64,000 bases of DNA from Bradyrhizobium yuanmingense (GCF_029167105.1 NZ_JARFML010000003.1:186001-250000); one strand, 5' to 3'; positions 28,721 through 38,885 are shown, counted from the first letter of the stretch. Translations and numbers: made by a program. Notes: a model not told the origin generated them from the sequence alone.

Positions 28721-29224
28721 CTAGATTCCTTCCTCTAAAAGGCTAACCAGCAAAGCGTCACGCTCGAAGCTTTCACCTTCCTTGAAGTGAATGCGGCTGA
28801 CAACGCCATCCCTTGGAGCGCGTATAGTGGTTTCCAACTTCATGCTCTCGATGGTCATCAAGGGCGTGCCGGCGGACACGGATTGCTCAGGCGAAATGGT
28901 GATCGAAACCACGATCCCTGGAATTGGCGCGCGAGCCATCAGATGATTGGCTTCTCGGCTTGCCGAAGCGAGAGCTCGCATCGGATCACGATAGCGCAAA
29001 CTGCGCGTCAGTCCGCGCATATGCAAATGGATTGTCTCACCATCGATGACGAACCTGACTGGCTCGCGTTCGCCCGCGATGGTGAGAGTACCGCGACCCT
29101 CCCCTTGGTGGGAGAAACTCAGTAAGGCAATCACCCCATTATCCAATCGAAGGCGATATCCATCCTTGCAGCGTACCAGCCATAACGGATAATCGATGCC
29201 ATCGATCTCAAAGCAGTGTTTCAC
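28721..29224 (-). CDS. biotin carboxyl carrier domain protein
   Basis: 167 residues. The C-terminal half is a biotinyl/lipoyl-attachment domain with IESMKLE; Lys129 is the predicted biotinylation site (MKL in place of the commoner MKM). The N-terminal half (about 1-90) is beta-rich and may correspond to the linker domain that joins carboxylase and carrier in single-chain alpha subunits. In many acyl-CoA carboxylases carrier and biotin carboxylase are one polypeptide; here they are separate genes one base apart. Confidence 0.85.
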   Translation of the reverse strand: MKHCFEIDGIDYPLWLVRCKDGYRLRLDNGVIALLSFSHQGEGRGTLTIAGEREPVRFVIDGETIHLHMRGLTRSLRYRDPMRALASASREANHLMARAPIPGIVVSITISPEQSVSAGTPLMTIESMKLETTIRAPRDGVVSRIHFKEGESFERDALLVSLLEEGI

Positions 29225-29225
29225 C

Positions 29226-30701
29226 TCAATTTCTCCAGCTGCCTAGCGCTGCGTGAAGCTCGGGCACGGCATCTGCCGAGTCACGGACCGGTCTTGTCAG
29301 CAGAGCGGCTGCCGCCAAGAAAGCTGGGAGTGCGGATCCGGAGTCGCCCTCGGCAAGCGAAGGGTTTTCGTCCAGGTATCCCGTATGAACTTGCCCGCGC
29401 AAAAATCCGTCGTCCGCTAGCATACGCGCCAGGAAGCTCGCGTTTGTTTCACAGCCAAGAAGTACCAGTTCCCGTATGGCGCGACACGCCTTCTGCGCAG
29501 TTTCGATGCGGGTGGGCGAATGTACGATAATCTTCGCAAGCAATGGATCGAACGCTGTCGTAACTCGCTGACCTTCCAAGATGCCACTGTCGATCCGCAC
29601 GCCATCGCCTTCGGGATAATCGAGCATAAGTATCCTGCCGGTTGTGGGGGCGTACCCGCGTTCCGGCGCTTCTGCACACAGCCGGACTTCGATCGCATGC
29701 CCTTTTTGCACGATGTCGGATTGCGCAAATCCGAGGCGGAAACCAGCGGCGGCATAGATCTGTTCGGCAACAAGATCGATGCCGGTGATCATTTCGGTCA
29801 CTGCATGCTCGACCTGTAAGCGCGTGTTCATCTCGAGAAAATAGAAGTCTACTCCGTCGAAAATGAATTCGACAGTGCCAGCATTACGATAATCGGCGGC
29901 ACGCGCGATTCCGACCGCAGCGTTGCACAGCCGTTGTCGCATCTCGGAGGACAGCGACGGCGACGGCGTCTCCTCGATAATCTTTTGGAATCGTCGCTGG
30001 ACTGAGCACTCGCGCTCGAAAAGATGCACCACGTGTCCAAACGTATCGCCGAGCACCTGAACTTCAAGATGCCGGGGGCGTTCGACGTATCGTTCGACGT
30101 AGAGCCGACCGTCTCCGAAGTACCGTTGAGCCTCACTGCGAGCTTGTGCAATCGCGTCCTCCAGCGAATCGAGATCGCGTACAATCCGCATGCCCTTGCC
30201 ACCACCCCCCGCCGAAGGTTTGACGAGCAAAGGCGCGCCAACTGCTCGAGCTCGGCTTAAGAATGTTCCCGGATCGTCCTCTTCAACTGCGCTAGGTACG
30301 ACCGGAAATCCGTTCCGCTGGACGAAGTTGCGAGCCCGAATCTTATCGCCCATCAGTGCTATGCTTTCGGGAGCTGGACCCACGAACGTGATGCCGGCCT
30401 TCATCACCTCGCGGGCGAACTCTACATTCTCCGATAAAAAGCCGTAACCAGGATGAAGAGCGCCGGCACGCGCTTTGTGGGTAGCAGCGATGATCTGGGC
30501 GATATCGAGATAAGCCGCAATGGGCGTACGCCCGCTAATGGCGATAGCGATGTCGGCCATGGAGACGGCGAGAGTGCCCGCATCGACCTCGTGGTATACG
30601 ATAGCAGAGCGAAGGCCGAGCTTGCGTAAGGTCTTGATGATACGTACAGCAATCTCGCCCCTATTGGCGATCAAAACTGTATCAAAGGGCAATTGCTTCA
30701 T
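29226..30701 (-). CDS. biotin carboxylase subunit of an acyl-CoA carboxylase
   Basis: 491 residues, ATP-grasp enzyme. It has the N-terminal fold FDTVLIANRGEIAVRIIKTL, the glycine-rich ATP loop VKPSAGGGGKGMRIV, the catalytic stretch ERECSVQRRFQKIIEETPSP and FLEMNTRLQVEHAVTEMITG. It carboxylates biotin with ATP and bicarbonate. It is first in the operon with the carrier and carboxyltransferase, so the three form one acyl-CoA carboxylase, possibly acting on methylcrotonyl-, geranyl- or a related acyl-CoA. Confidence 0.9.
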   Translation of the reverse strand: MKQLPFDTVLIANRGEIAVRIIKTLRKLGLRSAIVYHEVDAGTLAVSMADIAIAISGRTPIAAYLDIAQIIAATHKARAGALHPGYGFLSENVEFAREVMKAGITFVGPAPESIALMGDKIRARNFVQRNGFPVVPSAVEEDDPGTFLSRARAVGAPLLVKPSAGGGGKGMRIVRDLDSLEDAIAQARSEAQRYFGDGRLYVERYVERPRHLEVQVLGDTFGHVVHLFERECSVQRRFQKIIEETPSPSLSSEMRQRLCNAAVGIARAADYRNAGTVEFIFDGVDFYFLEMNTRLQVEHAVTEMITGIDLVAEQIYAAAGFRLGFAQSDIVQKGHAIEVRLCAEAPERGYAPTTGRILMLDYPEGDGVRIDSGILEGQRVTTAFDPLLAKIIVHSPTRIETAQKACRAIRELVLLGCETNASFLARMLADDGFLRGQVHTGYLDENPSLAEGDSGSALPAFLAAAALLTRPVRDSADAVPELHAALGSWRN

Positions 30702-31351
30702 TTTCCAGATCGTTCGTCAAAAACCAAGCCCACGATTAGCTCGCAAGCCCTTGGGGGGCTATCGCAGCGACGGAGGTCAGCCTGGGGAGCACTCACTTGG
30801 GAGTGTTGAACTTCTTCGGAGCTGACGGGGCCGAGAGACTCGGAGGTCTCCGGCTGATCGACTTCGAGCCGCTCTATCTGCAAGACGTCGTGTTGCGCAG
30901 CTCACTCCAACCACTGGTGGCCATCGATGACAGGCCGCTACGTCTGACCACCTGATGAAAGACTGAGACCAAGTACGCGCGCTCCTGTTCTGTGTCTTGT
31001 TCGCTTGGTGATGGGCGTCCTCGGCAGGCAGCACGATGATTGCTGAAAGATGTCTCTTCTCGCCATTGCTGATGCGCTACATGCGCAAGCTCCTGGTCGT
31101 TAAAGTGAGAAATCTGATAGGCGCGCCGAGAAGTACCTCGGCGATTGCTACTGGCGAAGTCCACTAGCTGAGGCATTTGACGAGACTCGCCAGCCGCCGA
31201 GGCATGAAACGAGAAGGGTGCACCGGGGCGCAATGGGAGCGCAAGATTGTGAGACATACCAATTCTCTTAGCCGGAAGCGGTTGAATGGCCAGACACGGC
31301 CGTCACCTGGTTAGAACCTTACAATCTGACGCCACGTGCGATTCAAGCTTT
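30702..31351. other. non-coding stretch upstream of the carboxylase operon
   Basis: No recognisable gene. It must contain the promoter of the leftward carboxylase operon; no regulator site was identifiable. At 31311-31348 lies a close copy of the 19615-19651 repeat, directly in front of the small ORF at 31352. Confidence 0.5.
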
Positions 31352-31567
31352 ATGTCGCGACTCGCACATTTCACGAACGATTGTCTGAAAGACGGGCAGA
31401 CAAGGCTCATCTTCATTGCCGCTGAGATGTCCAAGCGGTTCGTCAAGCGAACCGGCGATCCGAAAAGCTTGTTCGCCGCGCTTGACCCCTTGCTACGCCG
31501 CTTTACCGAATACCAAGCCATCTTTGTAAGTGATCGACAGACGATGACAAATGGGGCTGCATTGTGA
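31352..31567 (+). CDS. small hypothetical protein, 71 residues
   Basis: Starts MSRLAHFTNDCLKDGQTRLI and continues IFIAAEMSKRFVKRTGDPKS, then FAALDPLLRRFTEYQAIFVS. Helical, soluble, unrecognised. The ATG at 31352 is preferred over a start at 31286 because the upstream residues derive from the dispersed repeat. It is not near another gene on this strand. Confidence 0.4.
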   Translation: MSRLAHFTNDCLKDGQTRLIFIAAEMSKRFVKRTGDPKSLFAALDPLLRRFTEYQAIFVSDRQTMTNGAAL

Positions 31568-31627
31568 AGCGCGACCTACGGGATCTTACGTAGGCCACGT
31601 GTCGCATTTTCTTGATATATCGAATGC

Positions 31628-31828
31628 ATGTTCGTTTGCATGAAAGAAAAGAAAGCATTCTGCGATGCCAAACACTGGCGGCGCCGTGCGGAAGCGACGC
31701 GGTCGAAAGCGGCGTCCCTTGATAGCGAAAGATCCAGAGACAGGCTCATCAAGATCGCCGAGGAATACGAGAAGCTGGCCCGATTAGCGGAGGGGCGGCA
31801 GGCGAGTGATAATGAGCCAGAGTGTTGA
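31628..31828 (+). CDS. small helical protein of a Bradyrhizobium-type family
   Basis: 66 residues, with the pattern HWRRRAEATRSKAASLDSER followed by LIKIAEEYEKLARLAEGRQ. The arrangement W(R/M)RAEE.R.KA...A..YE.LA matches a small helical family that is very common in Bradyrhizobium, of unknown function. The protein at 38886-39068 belongs to the same family. Confidence 0.55.
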   Translation: MFVCMKEKKAFCDAKHWRRRAEATRSKAASLDSERSRDRLIKIAEEYEKLARLAEGRQASDNEPEC

Positions 31829-33071
31829 TCGCTAGTTCTGGCGCTTCATCGCCTTCGAGAAAAGTCGCAAGCGAGCTGCACGCATAGACTTGCTGGTCTG
31901 GCGAGGACGTCCATGTCCGCGCCGGCCTACGGCGCGATGGCAGCTCGGCGATCTAATGTGTTCAGATGAGCTACGGGGCTCGTGCGGCCATAGCGTTATG
32001 TTGGTATAGCAATGAGCTAATGATCACTTGCTGGTGGTAACGCGTCCGCCGGCATGACGAGCGTTCGTGCACGGAAGAGGCCCGATCCGTGCTGCCAGCG
32101 CTGCGCGTACCCTCATTATTGGCTAGCCACCCTGTCGCGCTGGACTGGGCCTGAGCCAAGCTTATGTCGGATTGCCCAACAGCCGGCGAACCTGGCATAG
32201 CGACGCGTTGGTCTGCGCTTGGACCGGGTAGGGCAAGTCGTAGCGATCTGCGGCCCGGGAACGCACTCAGTACGACTGGTAAGTGCGGCAAACGTATCCA
32301 AAGCCAGGCCGCTTGCGGCGCCTTTTCCATCATGATAGAGCCCCGGCAGACGAGCGAAGACAGACGAAGACCAGTGCCGCCAAGCATGATGGCCGCAAAC
32401 ATCGAAACATCTGAAGCGGTCCGCGACTGCGATGCTTAGGGACTCTACACGCGAACAGGGCCGTCGCCATCAAGGCCAGGTCTTGTGTTGCGTCATTCAC
32501 GTCTCCTCTTTGCATTGCGAGTGAGACACAGGGCTTGCAATACTGTCCGCCAGCCATGACGAAATCCCAGCCGAGACCCCGTCTGAATAATGCTCCGGTT
32601 TACACAACACAGCGGTCGCTCACGTGAGCGAGCTTGTTGCATGATGTGAGCCGCACAATTGCTGCGGCTGGGGAATATGACTTCGGTCCGAAAAGCAGGA
32701 CAAGTTTCTCGACCTTTCACATAAAAGGGTGCGGTGATTGCCGCATCGATGTTGCATGCCTCGCGACGATCGGTTCGGCTTCGGTGAGGCGTTGGAACTA
32801 CTTTGAAAACGAAAAGAGAATCTCGACCGCACTATCGACGGACCGTTATCGCCGCCGTCGGTTTCCAAACACCGGCGGCTTGAATCAGAGACGATCCGTA
32901 CAACGGAGGGAAAAAGGTACCTATGATCCCGATCCCGATCCAATTAGGTTTTCCGTTGCGATGGAGCGAACGTAGCTATACGAAGTGTGCGTCGGTGTTT
33001 AGCCATCGGCTCGCCGTCACGCCGAGCGAACGATCATGTTCACTAAGGCGTTTTTTTGAGGAGCGACTGAA
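31829..33071. other. 1.2 kb without recognisable genes
   Basis: Frames up to 143 codons exist on both strands, but none carries a domain motif, a good ribosome binding site or consistent coding bias. The last 60 bases form the leader of the cold-shock gene, with GAGGAG nine bases before its GTG. Confidence 0.5.
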
Positions 33072-33278
33072 GTGGCGATGGGAACTGTGAAGTGGTTCAA
33101 TGCGATCAAAGGCTATGGATTCATCAAACCAGACGAAGGCGGTCCTGACGTGTTCGTGCACATCTCTGCGTTGAAGAAAGCAGGACTGACCGAGCTGCCA
33201 GAAGGGCGCAAGATCAGCTACGAACCAGTGACCGGCCGCCATGGCAAAACATCAGCCGAGAACTTGCGCACTGATTAA
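33072..33278 (+). CDS. cold-shock domain protein (CspA family)
   Basis: 68 residues, a single cold-shock domain. RNP1 appears as KGYGFIKPD, RNP2 as VFVHISAL, preceded by GTVKWFNAIKG. It binds single-stranded RNA or DNA and melts RNA structure. GAGGAG upstream fits the GTG at 33072; an ATG two codons later (33078) is the alternative. Typical length is about 67-70. Intact, stand-alone gene. Confidence 0.9.
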   Translation: MAMGTVKWFNAIKGYGFIKPDEGGPDVFVHISALKKAGLTELPEGRKISYEPVTGRHGKTSAENLRTD

Positions 33279-34034
33279 GCTCTGCTTTCGTGCGGCCTCG
33301 ATGGTGACGCGCGGCATGGGTAGGGATTGCGCCTGCGCTACGGTAGCAAGTCGCGGCGAGGATATGAAAAGCGATCCGCATAATAGGCAGCGAGCGGGAT
33401 CGTGATTGGCGCCGACGACTTGCAGACAATCCCTCTGAGCCGGGCGCCGGAAAACCGAGCCTGATCACGATCGGCGCGAAGAAGCAGCGCCCGTGCAAGC
33501 ATGACGCTAGCGAGCTAAGCTTGGGACGCGTAACTCCCATTGCAAGCTCGAACAAGTGCTCCCGTTCGCAGACGATCGCTCGCTAAGCGAGGTGGTTCTC
33601 GGGCAAGGAAGTTACACTCACTGGCGCGCTGTCGTCACATTGGGGGAGGCTCGTGCCTCCCCAATTCGACGGCGCAATTGGGTGTTGGTACACGCGCTGA
33701 CCACGCCCGCTTTCGCGATTATCGCGTCCGCGGCGAAGAACAGTTGAGAAACCCACCAGCCTGCCAGTAGGTCTCGTGGGAAAAGGAGCACAACTGAGCG
33801 CGGTGTATCGCCCGGACACCACCAGCTGCGGTTCGGCCGTTGGGGGCGCTGCGGTGCCGCCCACCATGAGGCGCGCAGCGGCGGCCGAAAACTGCGCTGG
33901 CGCAAAAGATCGATTGGGTGGGCCGCGTCAGCGGTTGGCACCTATAGACATTGCCAACCTGCGAAGAAGGCCATTCGTTGCGTGACGCATCGGCTCATCT
34001 CATATGGAAAGTGTTGCTCGTTGCACCATGGGTG
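33279..34034. other. non-coding stretch before the CBS-domain gene
   Basis: No recognisable gene on either strand. Frames at 33540-33770 and on the minus strand look random. The promoter of the next gene begins at its right end (34035). Confidence 0.5.
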
Positions 34035-34076
34035 TTGACATAGGTCAATATGGTCTGCCGCAAAGTATGCTAGAAT
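34035..34076 (+). promoter_or_regulatory. FixK/FNR-type box with -10 element
   Basis: TTGACATAGGTCAA at 34035-34048 is a perfect inverted repeat with four central bases and fits the FixK/FNR consensus TTG-N8-CAA. A -10 hexamer TAGAAT lies at 34071-34076. The box centre (34041.5) is about 41.5 bases before the start predicted from the -10 (about 34083), the spacing of class II FNR/FixK-activated promoters. The CBS-domain gene starts 24 bases beyond that. Confidence 0.72.
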
Positions 34077-34106
34077 GTAGGCTAAACGAAAGCGAGAGCG
34101 TAGGCC

Positions 34107-34592
34107 TTGTACAAACTCCTCGAGCAAATAGTTGCCGATTACATGACACTTCAGCCGAGGACGGTCAGGCGCGACACGACGATGCGCGAGCTCGGCGATC
34201 TCTTCAAGAAGGAAGACTTCAACGCTTATCCAGCCACGGATGACGGGCGGGTGCTCGGCATAGTCTCAAAGTTCGACTACCTATCCTGCTTTGTCTTCTC
34301 GGCCGCGCGCATGGTTCCGAGATACCCCGATCTGATGCAGCGTACGGTAGCCGATGTAATGACCTCAGAATTCATCTATGTTGCCCCGGACACCAAGCTC
34401 ACGCGGGTACTTGAGCTGATGGTCAGCCATGATCTCAGGAGCATGCCGGTGCTCGAGGCGGATCAGCGGCTCGCCGGCATTATTTCCCGGGAAGATGTCT
34501 TGCACGCCGTCCAGGATTGCGCGCAAGCAGCGCAGTCCTGGTCAAAGGCATCTGAGCTCGGGGCTAGCTCACCTTCACCCGGTTTCGATTAG
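34107..34592 (+). CDS. CBS-domain pair protein
   Basis: 161 residues made almost entirely of two CBS motifs: VADYMTLQPRTVRRDTTMRE to about residue 75, then VADVMTSEFIYVAPDTKLTR and LRSMPVLEADQRLAGIISRE to about 145. Such stand-alone pairs bind adenosyl nucleotides and sense energy state. The start is a TTG at 34107; the first ATG in frame (34142) would cut the first domain short. A FixK/FNR-type promoter directly upstream predicts induction under low oxygen. Confidence 0.82.
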   Translation: MYKLLEQIVADYMTLQPRTVRRDTTMRELGDLFKKEDFNAYPATDDGRVLGIVSKFDYLSCFVFSAARMVPRYPDLMQRTVADVMTSEFIYVAPDTKLTRVLELMVSHDLRSMPVLEADQRLAGIISREDVLHAVQDCAQAAQSWSKASELGASSPSPGFD

Positions 34593-35729
34593 CAATTCAA
34601 GTTAAGGCATTCACTTAGCTCTCCTCTATAAGCTCAAGGCCGAAAGATGGCGTCCAAGTCGCAGTTTCTTAGCATCAGCTTCGCTAGTGATTTGGGTGTA
34701 CAAGCACAGCTTCGGCCATCCAAAGTTATACCCGACGCCCGGCTTGCGTCTGCACGGGAGGTCGCAGCGGCGTGATACCGGCTTAGCGGAGGTGACCGAG
34801 TTCAAGATCGCAATCGTCTGAGACGAGCGCGAGCGGAAGCCCCGCCTTGGTGGCTGGCAGCACTGCGCATTAGCGAACACTCCGTCGCCGCTGGCGCCAA
34901 TGTCAGGCTACTGACGCTCTCCTCTTGGCGCGAGGGAGTGCTGCTCCGTCTGCCATAGGACTAAAGGGCGCGCAAACGAGCATAATCTCTTCACATTCTA
35001 CGTTCCTATTTGGTCGGTTCGATTCCAGCGCATGTCCGGAACTGCTTGCCATCCGCCAGCACGTGATCGTCAAGCCGCGTCGCAGAAATCATCTCATGCT
35101 TGGCGCGCATCGGTTTGAGAATTACCGCGTGCTCCTCCCGGACCGTTGAACTACCGGAGCTGGATGCGGAGATAAGACGCGCAAGCGCTATGCGACGCGA
35201 AGGCCTGATCAACGATAAAACCATTGCGGCTCATGCAGTAGATCGCTTCGTTGAAATAGCGCTTGTCGGCGTGCACTGTTCGCTATCGCTTTCCGCAGTT
35301 CCTTCGCGCCCGATGTGCAGCTTCGAAAGTTGGCCCATTCTCGAGCGAAAGCGACGCGTCATCTGTCGCAAAAGCGCCGATGTCCACGGCGCAACATCTC
35401 AACCAACCCTATGGAATGCTGTAGATCGCGCCACGCGGCACGGCGTTCATGAAAACCTTCGTCGAGCTGAGCCGCGGCTCTGGGATGGGATCCGCGCCTT
35501 TCGTGTGTCAAATTCCGTTGGGATACACTGAGAGCAATCCTTCCGAGACGCGGAATGGAACCACGGTCGCCGTACAGAGCTACTAATTCGCGCGCTCAAG
35601 TCTGAAACTTTGCTCGCATCTGCAGGTTACACGAATTGTAGACATGGATCGCTATGACATACTCGTTGGTTGAAAATTCCGCTAGCTGTGCTAACAGCGC
35701 CGCCTAACGAGGAGTAAGGAGCTAACAAG
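34593..35729. other. 1.1 kb without confident genes
   Basis: A minus-strand frame at 35006-35224 contains HAVILKPMRAKHEMISATRL and GKQFRTCAGIEPT, which looks protein-like but is unrecognised. Elsewhere only chance frames. The right end carries AGGAGTAAGGAG before the small gene at 35730. Confidence 0.45.
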
Positions 35730-35915
35730 TTGAAACGTCCTACCAAAAAGAAACTAACGCGACGCGAGTGGACGCCCGCTGATCTGCGGGTTCTCAAGAA
35801 GCATTCAAAGGATCGAACACCGGTTTCGAGAATATCGAAGGAGATGAAGCGAACTGCCGGCTCACTTCGTCAAAAGGCACTCGTATTGGGCATCGGCCTG
35901 GGTCATCAGCGCTAA
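35730..35915 (+). CDS. small basic SANT/Myb-like protein
   Basis: 61 residues, Lys/Arg-rich: REWTPADLRVLKKHSKDRTP followed by VSRISKEMKRTAGSLRQKA. The W-T-x-x-D-L ... IAR.LKRT.GA.RQKA layout matches a small helix-turn-helix family that is abundant in rhizobia and presumed to bind DNA. It starts at a TTG at 35730 behind a strong AAGGAG site. Intact. Confidence 0.6.
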   Translation: MKRPTKKKLTRREWTPADLRVLKKHSKDRTPVSRISKEMKRTAGSLRQKALVLGIGLGHQR

Positions 35916-36239
35916 CAAAGCTGAGGAGTTGCGCAGCGAGTAGGCTGCGTGGCCTTCCTCTTGTGCATATAATCTCGGCGGCGTCAGCTTAGTAGATCGC
36001 CTCGTTAGCGGCGGTCGCAAGACGTGCGCGGTGTCCTACCGCTCGAATGAAGCTGGCGCCTCGTAACTGCACGCTGCACCCGGTTGACGTTGTTGGTGTA
36101 GGCAGGGCGCGTTGAGCTCGTTCGTCAGGTCCTAGACGTGGAACGTGATGCGGGTCCGGTCAACGACGGGTAAATACGCCTTGGGAATGTCAATAAACGC
36201 GAACACATCGAACGTTGTGTATATCGCGGAGATCTTTTC

Positions 36240-36433
36240 GGCAAGGCAACAAATGAGACCGCCGCTCAACTCACGCGCATCGGGCTGACATTCCTTGGTA
36301 CAGCCGCGCTTTGTCTTCTGGCCTTAATCAGTCCGGACAGTGCCCGTCTAGGCGGCAGCGAAAAGATAAAATTGCCTTGGCCGGCCAAGTGTCGTTCTTC
36401 GCGTTGATGTTACTTGGGGTCTTTGTTCTTTAG
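36240..36433 (+). pseudogene. small membrane protein remnant, frameshifted
   Basis: One frame gives LTRIGLTFLGTAALCLLALI then SPDSARLGGSEKIKLP; after a one-base shift near 36375 the next gives LAGQVSFFALMLLGVFVL up to a TAG at 36431. The two hydrophobic segments with the SPDSxLLGGSEKIxxPLAG link resemble a Bradyrhizobium membrane protein family I recall without a function. The N-terminus and the region right of the stop are lost. The flanks 35916-36239 and 36434-36727 show nothing else. Confidence 0.45.
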
Positions 36434-36727
36434 CTCGAGATAACCTCTTGAAGGAGCTTCTCACCGCGAAGACCATCAGCCGTCCGGAAAGGGATCTATT
36501 GGCTGCTGGCGATCTTTTTCGTTCGAGGGCGTGCTAAGAGGCGGTTCGTGCGATGCCTCATCAACAAGCGCGAATTGAGATCTGCTTCTGCATAGTCACT
36601 AATACTCCGGCTGGAAAGGTTCATGAGCTCACAGGCGTTAGGATGCGGATTGTTGTCGCGACATATTCAGCACGATTTGTCAGCCTGAATAGCGTGCTCT
36701 TAGTTCTTGCTTGCCGGCTGTGAATCG

Positions 36728-37141
36728 TTAGACGGGCAGCCGAAGCCAAACGTCGTGGCTGGACAACGTACCCGCCGGAGTTGCTACCTCCATATCGACG
36801 ACGCGCAATGACCCCGGCTGGTCATCATACAGGTAGCGAAGGTGCCAGATCGGACCGAGTTCCGGTATAATGGCGAGGTCATCTAACGCAGTCGCGATGT
36901 ATCGAACGGCATCGCGATGCGCTATCGGCGCGGAGAACATCGTGTCCATCAGCGTGGCAAGGCTCATACCCTCCACGAGCATGGTTCGCGCGACTCCGTC
37001 TCCATGTACGTGCCTAAGGGCCGATACGACGGCCGCGATCGCGTCAGGATACTTGAGAGGCACGGTAGATTCGGTGTGTCCGCGGTCGGTGATTGCTTGT
37101 GTTTCGCAGGGCGACCGACGTGCACTATAGCACCTCGGCAC
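36728..37141 (-). CDS. hypothetical protein
   Basis: A 137-codon frame; the convincing part runs from about 37060 (LKYPDAIAAVVSALRHVHGD) through RDAVRYIATALDDLAIIPEL to LSSHDVWLRLPV. It looks like a soluble alpha/beta protein of about 110 residues; the first 25 codons overlap the RlpA remnant and are probably not translated. No family recognised. Confidence 0.4.
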   Translation of the reverse strand: MPRCYSARRSPCETQAITDRGHTESTVPLKYPDAIAAVVSALRHVHGDGVARTMLVEGMSLATLMDTMFSAPIAHRDAVRYIATALDDLAIIPELGPIWHLRYLYDDQPGSLRVVDMEVATPAGTLSSHDVWLRLPV

Positions 37142-37380
37142 GAACCTGAGCCACGCCGCGATCCATAATCCGCAAGCTGCCCGCGGCGGCTAGCGAGATA
37201 TCGAGGAGGCGGCCATGGACCCATGGTCCGCGGTCGGTGATACGAACCACCACCGACTTATTCCTGTCAAGATCAATGACGCGGATTTTCGTCCCGAACG
37301 GCAGATGGCGGTGCACCTCGGTCAGCAGATTCCGATCAAACGATGGACCGCTCGCTGTCTTGCGTTTGGGATGCGAATAC
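37125..37380 (-). pseudogene. RlpA-like double-psi beta-barrel remnant
   Basis: Leftward frame SHPKRKTASGPSFDRNLLTE, then VHRHLPFGTKIRVIDLDRNK, VVRITDRGPWVHGRLLDIS and DRGVAQVRAEVL. This is the RlpA domain of cell-wall binding or lytic transglycosylase proteins. An in-frame TAG lies just before the segment (near 37380) and no signal peptide or lipobox remains, so the exported protein is gone. A GTG at about 37316 could start a 63-residue domain in the cytoplasm, where it would have no role. Confidence 0.6.
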
Positions 37381-37614
37381 TATGAGGTCTTTCCGGAAAA
37401 GACTCTATTGAATACGGAGTGCCTGTACGATCATTCAAGGGCCTTGTTCGTTCGGAGCTTGGGCTTGCGGCTCATCCTTTTTGTCTCATCAAGTCCTTCA
37501 GGAGCGGGCTCGCGTGAGCCTTTGGGATGATGGACCATCTGTCATTGAACGTTTGCCCGACAGCAGAAGTCGCGTGAAGCCCGGTCCAAGCGGTAAGGCC
37601 TTTGCGCTGTTAGA

Positions 37615-37830
37615 TCATTCGGCGGCGTTCAGACCCTGCTCCGTGGACTCATAGCGCTGCCCGTGCTTTACCAGCCAACCACCTTCAACCATATTCTGCG
37701 CCAATCGTAACGAACATGCCGGTTGGCTGCCGCCTGGTGATATACGCCATCTCGGCGCTCGGCCAGAAAGCCGTTAGACGCGCACGAACCGCAGCGTCTT
37801 AAGCATGCGGGGGAATGAGGATGATGGAGT
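37615..37830 (-). pseudogene. small conserved hypothetical protein, frameshifted
   Basis: Minus-strand frames LTAFWPSAEMAYITRRQPTG and MVEGGWLVKHGQRYESTEQG (ending LNAAE and a TGA at 37615-37617) seem to be halves of one short winged-helix-like protein separated by a one-base shift near 37710. Unidentified; low confidence. Confidence 0.3.
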
Positions 37831-38885
37831 TCGCCATTATTCCCCGAGCGCGCGCCCTCAGAACGTTCCGGAGCTCAGCCTGGGCGACGAGAACGGAGCG
37901 ACCTTAAATGCCACGCCGCTCGTGCCCGCGTGGCGGGTGACAGGACGATGAGGTGCAGTACGAAGCGAAGAAGACGCGCCGATTGGCCTTGAAGAAACCG
38001 GCTGGGCAGCAGCCGTAAGAAAGGCTGACCGGCGGGGCGTCCATTATTCTTAGGAACGAGCGTCTCCGCAGCCAGTTTAAAATTCAGTCTTGCGTGCCCA
38101 TACTTTCGCAAGGCATGTTGCCAACGAGGCCCCAGTTCCCCCGGCTGGGGTCTTCGTTTTGCGTCCGATTCACAAAGTTGAATGCGCAAGGGATGTTTTT
38201 TTGCAGGGGAAACGGCGTTTGCCGAGCAGACAGCGGCAGACCACTCGGTCCCAGCTCGCTTTCGATCCGAAAACCCTAAAGCCTGGGCCGGTGTGGTCTA
38301 CGCCCGGGGCAAGTCTTTTCCTTCCAGCAGCCGCACATCAGTACATAGGTCCCGCTTTCATGGAGATCACCTGTTCTTCGGCAGATGTATGGATCGAACT
38401 GATCGACCTCACTCTCTAGCGGCGTGCCTTAAGCCCGAGCGCGCAGAAAGAACGACCCCAGGCCTGGATCAAGGACCCAGGGCTGGGGCCGCTCCGGCTA
38501 TGGACTGCATAGCCTTGCGCCTAAGCACATGTTGATCAATGTCATTCGGGAGCAGGGGTTGCGGAGCAGATGTGAAAATAGATGAACTTCCAAAGAAACT
38601 TTCGGCCGGTGAGCTAGCTTAGGTTAATTGTTGAGAAAGCTAACGGCTTGTGCTCCGCTTTTCCCCGCTCCCGCAGCCCGCACACCATCAATTCCGCACC
38701 TGCGGTCACTAGCGGTCGACTGAGCCGAGTGGAAAGCTCACTCCGATAACCTGTTAGCATTTACAAGTGCGCCGATTGCCAGAAGCTCACCTGGGACGAT
38801 TGACCCCACCCCGAATAGAAATTAGCAGGGAACACTTGGACTGAAGGTCCATTAATTGCGTGAACGATTCAATCGGGGAGCGGCC
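37831..38885. other. 1 kb without recognisable genes
   Basis: Short conflicting frames only. The last bases hold GGGGAG before the small gene at 38886. Confidence 0.5.
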
